NCBI RefSeq assembly: GCF_001548375.1
Contig: NZ_AP017295.1
Location: 6,028,001-6,092,000, forward strand
DNA from: Nostoc sp. NIES-3756
GTDB lineage: Bacteria; Cyanobacteriota; Cyanobacteriia; Cyanobacteriales; Nostocaceae
Direction of reading: 5' to 3'
Length of the DNA: 64,000 nt
In this document: in pieces, positions 27,549 through 36,338 of the stretch
Numbering within the stretch: position 1 is the first letter of the stretch
How the letters are laid out: each line of letters begins with the position of its first letter
Made by a program: the position numbers and the translations under genes
Notes under the pieces: model-generated
What the model was told of the DNA's origin: nothing
The model's database searches: none
What the model saw: only the letters and a program-made list of their open reading frames with translations

Positions 27549-28676
27549 ATGGTGTGGACTAACCTTCATGCAAAGGTACATCGTACTATCCGATCGCGGC
27601 TGTTATTTGACCGTGGGCAACGTTTGTTAATAGCGGTTTCTGGAGGGCAGGATTCTCTGTGTTTGATGAAACTGCTGTTAGATTTACAACCTAAATGGAA
27701 GTGGGAATTAGGTCTTGCCCATTGTGATCATCGCTGGCGTGATGATTCTCAAGCTAATGCTGAGCATGTAAAAAAAATAGCTGAATATTGGGGTGTATCT
27801 TTTTATTTAGAAACAGCAAGTAAGGCTGTCAATAGTGAAGCGATGGCTCGTGATTGGCGGTATCAAGCCTTAAGTGCGATCGCTCAAGCCCATAATTACA
27901 AATATATAGTTACAGGACACACAGCTAGCGATCGCGCCGAAACTCTTTTATATAACTTAATGCGTGGTACTGGTGCAGATGGCTTACAAGCTTTGACTTG
28001 GCAACGTCCACTGACTGAAAATATCTTGTTAGTGCGTCCATTATTAGAGATTACCCGTAAACAAACAGAGCAATTTTGCCAAGAGTTTCAACTACCAATT
28101 TGGGAAGACTCCACCAACCAAGACTTAAAATATGCCCGTAATCGCATTCGCCAAGAATTAATCCCTTACTTACAAGGCAATTTTAATCCCCAGGCAGAAT
28201 TAGCCATAGCCCAAACAGCCGAACTCCTGCAAGCCGAGGTTGAGTATTTAGAACAACAAGCGCAGCAGTTAAAGGAAGAAGCGATGGAATGGGGAGTGGG
28301 AAGTGGTGGTTCTCTGCGTTCGCGTAGCGTGTCGGAGACAGACGCTCCGCGAACGACTGCGCTCACCAACCAGGAGTGGGGAGTGGGGGGAGATGGGGAA
28401 GTGGGAAAAGATAGAAAAAATAAAATATCTCCCTCATCTCCCTCATCTCCAGTCCGCCTCAACCGTCGGGTATTACAAAAAGCGCCATTGGCATTGCAAC
28501 GGCGCGTGATGCGGCAAGTATTACAGGGAATACTGCCTGATGCTCCTAATTTTGAACATATCGAAAAATTAACAGCATTAATTACCGCACCTAACCGTTC
28601 ACAAACTGATCCGTTTCCTGGTGGTGCGATCGCTCAAGTCCAAGACGACTGGATAATATTAAACACTAGGGATTAA
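27549..28676 (+). CDS. tilS: tRNA(Ile)-lysidine synthase
   Basis: 375 residues. It converts the wobble C of tRNA-Ile(CAU) to lysidine using ATP. The PP-loop motif IAVSGGQDS (residues 28-36) and YIVTGHTASDRAETLLYNLMRGTGADGL identify the N-terminal catalytic domain; WEDSTNQDLKYARNRIRQELIP is also typical. Residues about 247-300 do not look like TilS. They are a translated dispersed repeat (nucleotides about 28285-28450) that keeps the frame open, after which RRVLQKAPLALQRRVMRQ resumes normal C-terminal sequence. It therefore carries an in-frame insertion between domains and is probably still active, since the gene is essential. Confidence 0.92.
   Translation: MVWTNLHAKVHRTIRSRLLFDRGQRLLIAVSGGQDSLCLMKLLLDLQPKWKWELGLAHCDHRWRDDSQANAEHVKKIAEYWGVSFYLETASKAVNSEAMARDWRYQALSAIAQAHNYKYIVTGHTASDRAETLLYNLMRGTGADGLQALTWQRPLTENILLVRPLLEITRKQTEQFCQEFQLPIWEDSTNQDLKYARNRIRQELIPYLQGNFNPQAELAIAQTAELLQAEVEYLEQQAQQLKEEAMEWGVGSGGSLRSRSVSETDAPRTTALTNQEWGVGGDGEVGKDRKNKISPSSPSSPVRLNRRVLQKAPLALQRRVMRQVLQGILPDAPNFEHIEKLTALITAPNRSQTDPFPGGAIAQVQDDWIILNTRD
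28285..28450. repeat. Dispersed repeat inserted in frame within tilS
   Basis: Outer parts are GGGGAGTGGG / CTCCCTCATCTCC low-complexity repeat units. The centre (28312-28362) is the palindromic Nostoc-type unit around TGCGTTCGCGTAGCGTGTCG and AGACAGACGCTCCGCGAACG. No stop codon arises in the tilS frame. Confidence 0.8.
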
Positions 28677-28744
28677 AAGCTGGGGAGCAGAGTAAGAAAT
28701 ACTTATTTACTACTCACCACTCACTACTCATCACTCAGCACTCT

Positions 28745-30496
28745 TCAAGAAGCTACCAACTCAGGCTGAGATATCAAACTATTAATAACCTGACGAAGCT
28801 CAGTAATAGTTTGTAATTGATGGTCGCCTGCTTCTTGGACTTGAGCTAAAGATTCGCCAATTCCTTGTAGCTTTTTGCGTAACTCATCTACACTATCTTG
28901 GATTGGTTGTAGTGCTTCTTGATAGAGATTAATTCGACCCCAACATTCAGCCGTTGCAGTTTTCAAAGATATGAAGTCTGACTCTATCTTTTGGAGTTCT
29001 TGCTGCTTTTCTTCTAGGTCATGGGCTTGATTATCAATCATGCTCTGATCTAGCTCAATCGCAGAACGCATTTGTTCAATGTCTCTTTCCAGTTGTTGTA
29101 ATTCCTGGGCTTGCTTTTGGCGCTGAGTTTCGATTTGTAACAGCAGAGGACTGAAATCAACGCTGTTATCTTCTTCTTTACTGTCAACAGGTTGTCCTTG
29201 TCGTCGTAGCAGTACATTTTGGTGTTGCTGAATCAACTTTTGTCTAGCTACTAAATTACGCCGTTGTCCGACTAAAGTTTCATTGAGCATCTGATACAAG
29301 TCTTGCTCATCTGACAATTCCATTTGGAGATTAATTAAATCTTGGTCAGATGCTTGACTAATTTTTTGTTCTAATTCTTCTATGGTTTGTTGTTTATATG
29401 TTAGTTCTTGTTCCTGGTCATGAACAAAGCTAGAATCGATTTGCAATTTATCGTTTAAGTCTTGAATGATTTTTTGCAATTCATCTAAAGACATTTTTTC
29501 CAGCGCTTGCACATCAACTTTTTGACTAGGCGAGACATTGCCGGAAGTGATAGCCAAAGAGTTAATCTGTTGAGATAACGCATCTTGAGATTGTAACTGC
29601 TCTTTGAGGATGCGCAGATGTTCTTGCTTGCTGGCAAGAGAGGTTGTATTTACCTTTAATTGAGCAGTTTGCTGGTGTAAAGAATCTTGTGCTTGTTTGA
29701 GAGAATTTTGGCGATCGCTATATGTTTGCTCTAGTTGATTAACTTCTTCTTGCTTTTGATTGACTAGAGTCTTTTGTTCTTCGAGATTCTGCCAATGGGG
29801 ATTAAGCGTAGTTTGCTGTCTTTCAACTAATTCAAAAGCTTGATGTAGGTGTTCTCTGACAGTTTCCGTAGGAGCAATACGGCTAGACAAGCGGTCTAAT
29901 AGTTCGCTCATTGCCTGACTTTGCGCTACATCTAAAACATTTCCTTCTTGCAGACGCTCCTCAAAACGGCGCTGTTCACCCCGCAAATGCTCCCAAGCAC
30001 CTTCTAATTCTTGACGGTTACGTTCAACCTCTGCTTGCAACTTTTCAATTTGTTCGCGGGATGCCTCTACTTCCTGTTGTTGCGCTTCTAGACGTTGGAA
30101 CTCACCCTCCATTTCGTGCAGTTGTTCCAGCCGCGCCTCCATATCCATTTCCCGGCGGTTCAACTCCTGTGCCTGGAATGTCAGCGATTCTTTCCACTGG
30201 TCAATTTCGTCTTCTTTGAGCTTATATTTTTCTAGCTGTCGAGAAAAGTTTTGCAAAATGTTTACCAGAGGGCGACCAGCTTCTTGAAGCCTCTGAACCT
30301 GGCGATTTGGTGTAAGTTCCACCAAAACCAGTGCGCCATCATTTAATTTACTAGCTTCATCAGCTGCAATTACTTCCTCCGATACAGTAGTCCAATTCTG
30401 GTCAGTTCGCTGACCAGCTAGTAATTTTAATTCAGTTTTAGAACTACCACCCAGTAAGCCGCCTTTCTGCTTTTGTACTTCTGCTAAATACAGCAC
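28745..30496 (-). CDS. hmpF: Pilus motility taxis protein HmpF
   Basis: 583 residues. The N-terminal 75 residues (MLYLAEVQKQKGGLLGGSSKTELKLLAGQ, EVIAADEASKLNDGALVLVEL) are the conserved HmpF start. Almost all of the rest (about 85-560) is heptad-rich coiled coil with many Gln, Glu and Leu. In Nostoc punctiforme HmpF is needed for type IV pilus-driven gliding of hormogonia and works with the Hmp chemotaxis-like proteins. It is expected to localise at cell poles near the pilus rings. The gene is divergent from hmpA, as in other Nostoc genomes, sharing a 388-bp promoter region. Function is inferred from that relationship. Confidence 0.88.
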   Translation of the reverse strand: MLYLAEVQKQKGGLLGGSSKTELKLLAGQRTDQNWTTVSEEVIAADEASKLNDGALVLVELTPNRQVQRLQEAGRPLVNILQNFSRQLEKYKLKEDEIDQWKESLTFQAQELNRREMDMEARLEQLHEMEGEFQRLEAQQQEVEASREQIEKLQAEVERNRQELEGAWEHLRGEQRRFEERLQEGNVLDVAQSQAMSELLDRLSSRIAPTETVREHLHQAFELVERQQTTLNPHWQNLEEQKTLVNQKQEEVNQLEQTYSDRQNSLKQAQDSLHQQTAQLKVNTTSLASKQEHLRILKEQLQSQDALSQQINSLAITSGNVSPSQKVDVQALEKMSLDELQKIIQDLNDKLQIDSSFVHDQEQELTYKQQTIEELEQKISQASDQDLINLQMELSDEQDLYQMLNETLVGQRRNLVARQKLIQQHQNVLLRRQGQPVDSKEEDNSVDFSPLLLQIETQRQKQAQELQQLERDIEQMRSAIELDQSMIDNQAHDLEEKQQELQKIESDFISLKTATAECWGRINLYQEALQPIQDSVDELRKKLQGIGESLAQVQEAGDHQLQTITELRQVINSLISQPELVAS

Positions 30497-30884
30497 ACCG
30501 CTTTCCCTCTTGTGTACTTAAATATCTATGTTTTGGAATATACCTTATATAATTCTGCCAAATAGTCTTATTTCACTTTAATTGAGCAAAATAAGACAAA
30601 CAAAACTATTTATAGACGCTAGATATAACGTCTTCATTTTTATAACTGTGAATGGCTTGTTGTCTTTAATATTGTGTACTTATGGCAGTTATGATGACTT
30701 CCGTGTTATCACTAACTTTATCTCAATTTTATTAAGGAAGTTTACAGTTTTGGGATAAATATATTCTCTAGGTTGTAAAGAAAATGAGATGAGGAGATAA
30801 GGGAGTAACCTACCCCAAATACCTCCCAAGAGAGGAACAACTATGGACTATGGACTAATGACTATTGACTCTGGACTAACTTAA
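30497..30884. promoter_or_regulatory. Divergent promoter region between hmpF and hmpA
   Basis: About 390 bases, AT-rich, with a short repeat ACTATGGACTAATGACTATTG (30841-30861, unit-based) just before hmpA. It holds promoters of both hmp transcripts. I do not see an unambiguous consensus for a specific sigma factor. Confidence 0.45.
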
Positions 30885-32078
30885 ATGCAGGGAAATTTAC
30901 ATGAAATTGACATTCCTAGTATCCTGCAATTGATTGAATTAGGTCAGCGAACTGGGCAACTTTTAATTGAAGTTCCTAATTTATACAGTAGTAACAAAGC
31001 TGACCCAGAAGATACAGGGGAGACTGATGATACTGGAAAGTGCCAACAAAAGTATTGGTTGGTCTTTTTTCTCAATGGTCGAATTATTTATTGTCAAGCT
31101 GGAGAGAATTTGTCACGAATTGATGATTATTTACGTCATCATCGTGTAGAAACAAATTTCGATAAGCAGCAACTAACTGGTTTAGGTAAACATAATCCTT
31201 CAGAATATGAATATCTTTGGCTATTGTTAGAGGAAAATTTTATCAGCCCGAAAATAGCCGAACACATAATCTATGGGTTGGTTTGTGAAACCTTATTTGA
31301 TTTGTTCAATCTACAGGAAGGTTATTTTATTTTCCTTGGGGATAGAGCGATCGCACCTCAATTAACTAGCTGGGAAGTTTCGCCCTTAGTTACTCTAATT
31401 ACCCAACAATTACAAGGTTGGAACCAACTATATCCTTATATTCACTCCCCAGATCAATTGCTAGTCTTAGCTGACAGAGTTCATTTAAACTCATCACTTC
31501 CAGAAGCTACAATCACTAAATTAAAGCAATGGGCTGATGGAAAAACTACCTTACGACAACTAGCGCATTATCTCAACCGAGACATTTTGACAGTTGCCAA
31601 GGTTATCTATCCTTATGTGCAGCAAGGTTGGTTAAAACTAGCTAACCCACAAACAAATCAAAATATCCAAGCAGCACAAGGTAAAAAGAAAGCAAAAATA
31701 TTGTGTATTAATGATACAAAAAGTACTTGTGAAACCATAGAGTCTATTCTGCAAGCACAAGGATATGAAGCTATGGGCTACACTCTATCGGAAGTAATTG
31801 CTTTGAGCAATCCCTTAGAAGCTTTGAGTCTAATTTTTCAACTCCAGCCAAATTTAATTTTATGTGAAATCGCCACACCACAACTAAATGATTATGAGAT
31901 TTGTGCCATGCTGCGCCAATCTCAAGTTTTTCGGTATATACCGATGATTATGTTGACTAGTAAAGATAAATTTATAGATCGAATCAGAGCTAGGATGGCA
32001 GGCGTTACCGACTATCTCATCAAACCTTTTAATAATGATGAATTACTCATGCTGGTAAAAAAATATCTCAGGGGCTAG
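30885..32078 (+). CDS. hmpA: PatA-like response regulator HmpA (DUF4388 + degenerate receiver)
   Basis: 397 residues. The N-terminal DUF4388/PATAN domain begins MQGNLHEIDIPSILQLIELGQRTGQLLIE. The middle (about 100-250) is the PatA-type helical region. The C-terminal receiver domain covers about 265-397 (AKILCINDTKSTCETIESILQ ... MIMLTSKDKFIDR ... DYLIKPFNNDELL). At the phospho-acceptor site the sequence is LILCEIATP where receivers normally have L-x-D-x-x-M-P, so the aspartate is Glu. The acidic pair at the start is Asn-Asp. The conserved Thr/Ser (MLTS) and Lys (IKPF) remain. It may not be phosphorylated. First gene of hmpABCDE. Confidence 0.87.
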   Translation: MQGNLHEIDIPSILQLIELGQRTGQLLIEVPNLYSSNKADPEDTGETDDTGKCQQKYWLVFFLNGRIIYCQAGENLSRIDDYLRHHRVETNFDKQQLTGLGKHNPSEYEYLWLLLEENFISPKIAEHIIYGLVCETLFDLFNLQEGYFIFLGDRAIAPQLTSWEVSPLVTLITQQLQGWNQLYPYIHSPDQLLVLADRVHLNSSLPEATITKLKQWADGKTTLRQLAHYLNRDILTVAKVIYPYVQQGWLKLANPQTNQNIQAAQGKKKAKILCINDTKSTCETIESILQAQGYEAMGYTLSEVIALSNPLEALSLIFQLQPNLILCEIATPQLNDYEICAMLRQSQVFRYIPMIMLTSKDKFIDRIRARMAGVTDYLIKPFNNDELLMLVKKYLRG

Positions 32079-32455
32079 ACCTGGAGCAAGGGAGCAGGGA
32101 AGAATAACCTTTGACCCTTACGGGTTCGATAGTTGCTTTCCGACGCAAGGCGACACGCCACTCCCTTCTCTACGAGACGCTACGCGAACAACGGGGGGAA
32201 CCCCCGCACAGGGGTGGCTCAGGAACGCACTATCTCACTATGGACTATGGACTAATGACTAATGACTACTTTGGCCTTGTTAATTTCATAAAAGATGAGG
32301 TAAAAAATGTTATCACAGAATGAACCTACTTCGAGTCAAAGTATTATCTAGACAATTAAGCAAAAAAATAGAATTAATTTATACAGTAGTTTTTGCAGGG
32401 AGATCAGGGAATGTTCCAAACAGGAACGTCTACATCGGGAGGTAGATAGCCATAT
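32079..32455. repeat. Repeat-filled gap between hmpA and hmpB
   Basis: Includes a dispersed repeat with GACACGCCACTCCCTTCTC, GAGACGCTACGCGAACAACG and GGGGGAACCCCCGCACAGGG parts (32119-32222), then ACTATGGACTAATGACTAATG heptads (32240-32268). The rest is AT-rich and could hold a separate promoter for hmpB-E. Confidence 0.65.
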
Positions 32456-32821
32456 ATGAGTACAGTTCTGATTGTGGAAGACAGTCTTGCACAGAGGGAG
32501 ATGATTACAGACCTCCTGAAGGCTAGCGGCTTAACAGTCACTCACGCAACCGACGGATTAGAAGCACTAGAGGCGATTAAAGAAGAACCTCCTGATCTAG
32601 TCGTTTTAGATATTGTCATGCCGAAAATGAACGGCTATGAAGTTTGTCGGCGCTTGAAATCAGACCCGAAAACCCAAAATGTCCCTGTGGTGATGTGTTC
32701 TTCCAAAGGGGAAGAATTTGACCGCTATTGGGGGATGAAACAAGGCGCGGATGCTTACATAGCAAAACCGTTTCAGCCTACCGAATTGGTAGGAACAGTC
32801 AAACAACTACTGCGAGGATAA
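32456..32821 (+). CDS. hmpB: CheY-like response regulator HmpB
   Basis: 121 residues, a single receiver domain. All active-site residues are there: the acidic pair in VLIVEDS, the phospho-acceptor Asp52 in LVVLDIVMPKMNGYEVC, Ser in VMCSSKG and Lys in YIAKPFQP. It should accept phosphate from the CheA-type kinase HmpE and signal to the type IV pilus machinery. Start ATG at 32456. The CheW gene follows after 13 bases, so they form one transcript. In contrast to HmpA and the fused receiver of HmpE, this is the plain diffusible messenger. Confidence 0.92.
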   Translation: MSTVLIVEDSLAQREMITDLLKASGLTVTHATDGLEALEAIKEEPPDLVVLDIVMPKMNGYEVCRRLKSDPKTQNVPVVMCSSKGEEFDRYWGMKQGADAYIAKPFQPTELVGTVKQLLRG

Positions 32822-32834
32822 GGATGAAAACAAC

Positions 32835-33365
32835 ATGGTCAGTAAACCGGACTTTTTAAATGGCAGTGGTCAAGACCAATTCCGTCCCGAATTTCAAGTA
32901 GAAAGTCCCGAAGGTGAGTTACATTTACGGTTTTACATTCCCTCGCATCAGGAGTTTGCACTACCCGCAACTGGTATTCGAGAGGTGATGGAACTGAGTC
33001 CTGACAGAATCACCCCGATTCCTAATGCTTCTCCTTTACTTTTGGGTACTTTAAATCTACGCGGTCGAGTAATTTGGGTAGCTGATTTGGGTCAATTTTT
33101 AGGAGAAGTAACTCCGCTAAACACAGATAGGGCAGAAATTCCAGTGATTGCTGTGCAAGAGCAAGACACAATTGTGGGTTTAGCAGTAGAAACAGTCGGT
33201 GGTATGGATTGGCTTGATGTACAAAATCTCATGCCACCTACAAACACACCGGATACAATGGCTCCCTTTTTGCGAGGGGAGTGGTTATTAGAAACTAAAA
33301 ACAACCAGTCTCTAAGACTACTTGACCAAACAGCAATTTTGCGGAGTGCGAGGTGGGCAGGATGA
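32835..33365 (+). CDS. hmpC: CheW-like adaptor HmpC
   Basis: 176 residues with a CheW domain from about 35 to 170: [53 protein letters not shown] and [16 protein letters not shown]. It couples the receptor HmpD to the kinase HmpE. Start is ATG at 32835. The stop at 33363-33365 lies just before the start of hmpD, and the RBS of hmpD is located directly after it. Confidence 0.9.
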   Translation: MVSKPDFLNGSGQDQFRPEFQVESPEGELHLRFYIPSHQEFALPATGIREVMELSPDRITPIPNASPLLLGTLNLRGRVIWVADLGQFLGEVTPLNTDRAEIPVIAVQEQDTIVGLAVETVGGMDWLDVQNLMPPTNTPDTMAPFLRGEWLLETKNNQSLRLLDQTAILRSARWAG

Positions 33366-33382
33366 AATTGGGAGGGGAGCAA

Positions 33383-36232
33383 ATGGCAGCAAGTATAGAC
33401 GAATACCTCGAGAAATATCACCAGGCTAGTACAGCCTACGCGGAACATAAATATGATGTTGCCGCCAGTTTAGTTGATCAGGTCGTACAGAATGTACCAG
33501 ATGAGCCTAATTTCCATCTATTGCGGGGTCACATCTACTATGTTTTAAAGCAATTCGATGTAGCAACCGCAGAATATGAAAAAGTTATGGAGTTGACCGA
33601 TGATTTTGAAATCATCGGTATGGCTCAAAATGGTCTAAATAATATTAGCCAATATCAACAATCACTTACAGAACAGGGTATTAATGCTAATAATAGCGAG
33701 TCAATAGATTTAGGTGCATTTACTTTTAAAGAGCCTGAAGAATCAGAGCTAGAGGATTTGGAATCAATTGAAGATTTTGATAATAACAGTTTAGATTTGT
33801 ACTCTTTAGAAGACTCAGTGGACAGCACAGATGATTTATCTTTAGACAATCCATTTGAAACGCCTATAAATAGCATTTCTTTTGAAAAAAACACTGAATC
33901 TGTAGAATCTATACCAAGTTTTAGTGATAATCCTTTTGCTTTAGATATTGGACAGCAAGAAGAAATTTTAGACAGTCAGGAAGGGCAAAAAGACTTAGAA
34001 TTGCCTCTTTTCTGGCAAGAAGATAGTGCAGGTACTGTACCTTTAGATGGTGAAACAGACTCCTCAAGCAAAAGCCCAAGTAGTCTCGAATCGCCTTTTG
34101 CTGAATTTGACACAACCAATAGTTTTATCGGTCAGGCTTCCGTAACTGAGTTCCTCATAGAAAACAGTCAACAAGCCAGTACTGAAGATGAGGAATCAGC
34201 CAAAACCAGCAAAGAAGAATATAGAAACGGCGCAATATCTCTAGAAAATTTGTCAGATGAAAGTTTAGATAATATTGCTCATCCTGACTCAAATAATTGG
34301 TTACAAGAAATAGCTTCTCAAGAGGAAGTTTTAGAATCACCAGCATCATCTAATAGTGGCTTCATATTGAAATCACCATCTCCCAATACAATTAAAGAGG
34401 AGATAAACAACTTTGATGTTGATGAAAGTTTTGATTTTGAAGCCTTTGAATCGGCTTTTGGGTCAGAAAGCGTATCAATTGATGAAGAAACAAGTGCTGT
34501 CTTCAATAAAGAAAATTCTAAAAGTAATATCGAGTTTTTAGATGACTTTGATGAATTTGATGATTTAGGCAATATTCCTGGGTTTGATTTGTCGGAAGCC
34601 GATTCCAGTTTCAGTGATGTGATGCTTTCTAGTTCTGCGGATATTGATAACGCCCCTCGTAGCAAAACCACAGAAACTCCAAATGATACTTCAGAGCGCG
34701 ACGAAGAACTATTTACTATCACTGGTTCTCAAGAAGCGGTACCCATCTTTAGTCAATCAGATGTTCCCAAAGTAGAAGCTAACGTCAGTGTTGAACAAGG
34801 CTGGTTAGCACCGTTAGAAAATGCTTCGCTAGATGAAAAACCTTGGTTAGTTGCGGGTACAGTCGGCGTTTTCTCTGCTTTAGTTGTAGCTGTAGTCAGC
34901 TTTGGTGCAACTAACATTTCTGCACCCGAACAAAGGGAATCTGTACGTAACACAGGTTGGGCAATGTCCTTAGCAGCAGGACTTACAGGTTTTGCTACAG
35001 CCGGCTTTATGGGTAGCATCACCCTCAAGCAAATACGCCGTACTACCAAAGATTTACAAGCGCAATTTGATGCTGTGCGTCATGGTAGCTTAAATGTCCA
35101 AGCCACAGTATTTTCACAAGATGAGCTAGGGCAGTTAGCGACTGGCTTTAATGAAATGGCGCGGGTAATTTTTACTACTACCAACGAAGCCCAACGCAAG
35201 GCTGATGAGCAAGAAGAAGCCAAGGAAAACCTACAACGTCAAGTAATTCGCTTATTAGACGATGTGGAAGGCGCAGCTAGGGGTGATTTGACAGTCCAAG
35301 CTGAAGTGACAGCCGACGTACTCGGAGCCGTCGCTGATGCCTTTAACTTGACAATTCAAAACCTGCGGGACATTGTACAGCAGGTAAAAGTAGCGGCGAA
35401 GGAAGTAACCAAAGGTGCCACCAATTCGGAAACCTTTGCTAGAGCCTTGTCAAGCGATGCGTTGCGCCAAGCTGAAGAATTGGGAGTTACCTTAAATTCA
35501 GTGCAGGTAATGACTGATTCGATTCAACGGGTGGCGGAAGCAGCACGGGAAGCTGAGAAAGTGGCGCGTGATGCTAGTACGATCGCTCTCAAGGGTGGCG
35601 AAGCAGTAGAAAATACTGTGGCAGGTATTTTAGAGATTCGAGAAACTGTAGCAGAAACTACCCGTAAGGTGAAACGCCTCGCGGAATCTTCGCAGGAAAT
35701 TTCTAAGATTGTCGCCTTGATTTCGCAGATTGCCTCACGTACCAACTTACTCGCACTCAACGCCAGTATTGAGGCAGCACGGGCGGGAGAAGCAGGACGC
35801 GGATTTGCCATTGTTGCTGATGAAGTCCGTCAGTTAGCGGATAAATCAGCCAAATCCTTAAAGGAAATTGAGCAAATCGTCATGCAAATCCAGAGCGAAA
35901 CAGGCTCCGTAATGACCGCAATGGAAGAAGGCACACAACAGGTAATAAAAGGTACAAAACTAGCGGAAGAAGCCAAGCGATCGCTCGAAAATATCATTCA
36001 AGTGGCGAACCGCATCGACAGTTTAGTCCGCTCAATTACCAGCGATACCGTAGAACAAACGGAAACATCCCGCGCTGTTGCTCAGGTAATGCAGTCGGTG
36101 GAATTGACAGCTCAAGAAACTTCCCAGGAAGCCCAACGAGTTTCCGGCGCACTGCAAAACCTAGTGGGTGTGTCCCGCGATTTGATTTCTTCCGTAGAAC
36201 GTTTCCGCGTGGAAACAATGGAAACAAGATAG
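33383..36232 (+). CDS. hmpD: Methyl-accepting chemotaxis protein HmpD
   Basis: 949 residues from the ATG at 33383, chosen for the GGGAGGGGAG ribosome-binding site 4 bases upstream; GTG 33353 and ATG 33362 are weaker. Residues 1-85 look like TPR repeats ([29 protein letters not shown]). Residues about 90-470 are an acidic, Ser/Asp/Phe-rich disordered region. Two membrane helices follow (about 487-509 and 524-545), then HAMP (about 550-615) and the cytoplasmic signalling domain with the hairpin tip [48 protein letters not shown]. No periplasmic sensor domain is present between the helices, so input must be cytoplasmic. It works with HmpC and HmpE. Confidence 0.92.
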   Translation: MAASIDEYLEKYHQASTAYAEHKYDVAASLVDQVVQNVPDEPNFHLLRGHIYYVLKQFDVATAEYEKVMELTDDFEIIGMAQNGLNNISQYQQSLTEQGINANNSESIDLGAFTFKEPEESELEDLESIEDFDNNSLDLYSLEDSVDSTDDLSLDNPFETPINSISFEKNTESVESIPSFSDNPFALDIGQQEEILDSQEGQKDLELPLFWQEDSAGTVPLDGETDSSSKSPSSLESPFAEFDTTNSFIGQASVTEFLIENSQQASTEDEESAKTSKEEYRNGAISLENLSDESLDNIAHPDSNNWLQEIASQEEVLESPASSNSGFILKSPSPNTIKEEINNFDVDESFDFEAFESAFGSESVSIDEETSAVFNKENSKSNIEFLDDFDEFDDLGNIPGFDLSEADSSFSDVMLSSSADIDNAPRSKTTETPNDTSERDEELFTITGSQEAVPIFSQSDVPKVEANVSVEQGWLAPLENASLDEKPWLVAGTVGVFSALVVAVVSFGATNISAPEQRESVRNTGWAMSLAAGLTGFATAGFMGSITLKQIRRTTKDLQAQFDAVRHGSLNVQATVFSQDELGQLATGFNEMARVIFTTTNEAQRKADEQEEAKENLQRQVIRLLDDVEGAARGDLTVQAEVTADVLGAVADAFNLTIQNLRDIVQQVKVAAKEVTKGATNSETFARALSSDALRQAEELGVTLNSVQVMTDSIQRVAEAAREAEKVARDASTIALKGGEAVENTVAGILEIRETVAETTRKVKRLAESSQEISKIVALISQIASRTNLLALNASIEAARAGEAGRGFAIVADEVRQLADKSAKSLKEIEQIVMQIQSETGSVMTAMEEGTQQVIKGTKLAEEAKRSLENIIQVANRIDSLVRSITSDTVEQTETSRAVAQVMQSVELTAQETSQEAQRVSGALQNLVGVSRDLISSVERFRVETMETR

Positions 36233-36338
36233 TCAATAGTCCAAAGTCCAAAGTCCAAAGTTTACCGAATTGACTATTGACTGATGACTGTTGACTGATA
36301 ACTGTTGACTGATGACTATTGACTATTGACTAAAAACT
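36233..36338. repeat. Heptad/octad tandem repeats between hmpD and hmpE
   Basis: TAGTCAATAGTCCAAAGTCC units are followed by reverse-oriented TGACTATTGAC and TGACTGTTGACTGATAACTG units. The two halves are partly inverted and can form a long hairpin in the middle of the hmp operon. Confidence 0.8.

Noticed and set aside
28166..28462. 98-codon minus-strand frame across the repeat in tilS.
   Set aside because: A shadow of the repeat insertion within tilS; Ser/Pro low complexity with no start signal.
34318..34722. 134-codon minus-strand frame opposite hmpD.
   Set aside because: Ser/Lys-rich antisense of the acidic hmpD linker, not a gene.
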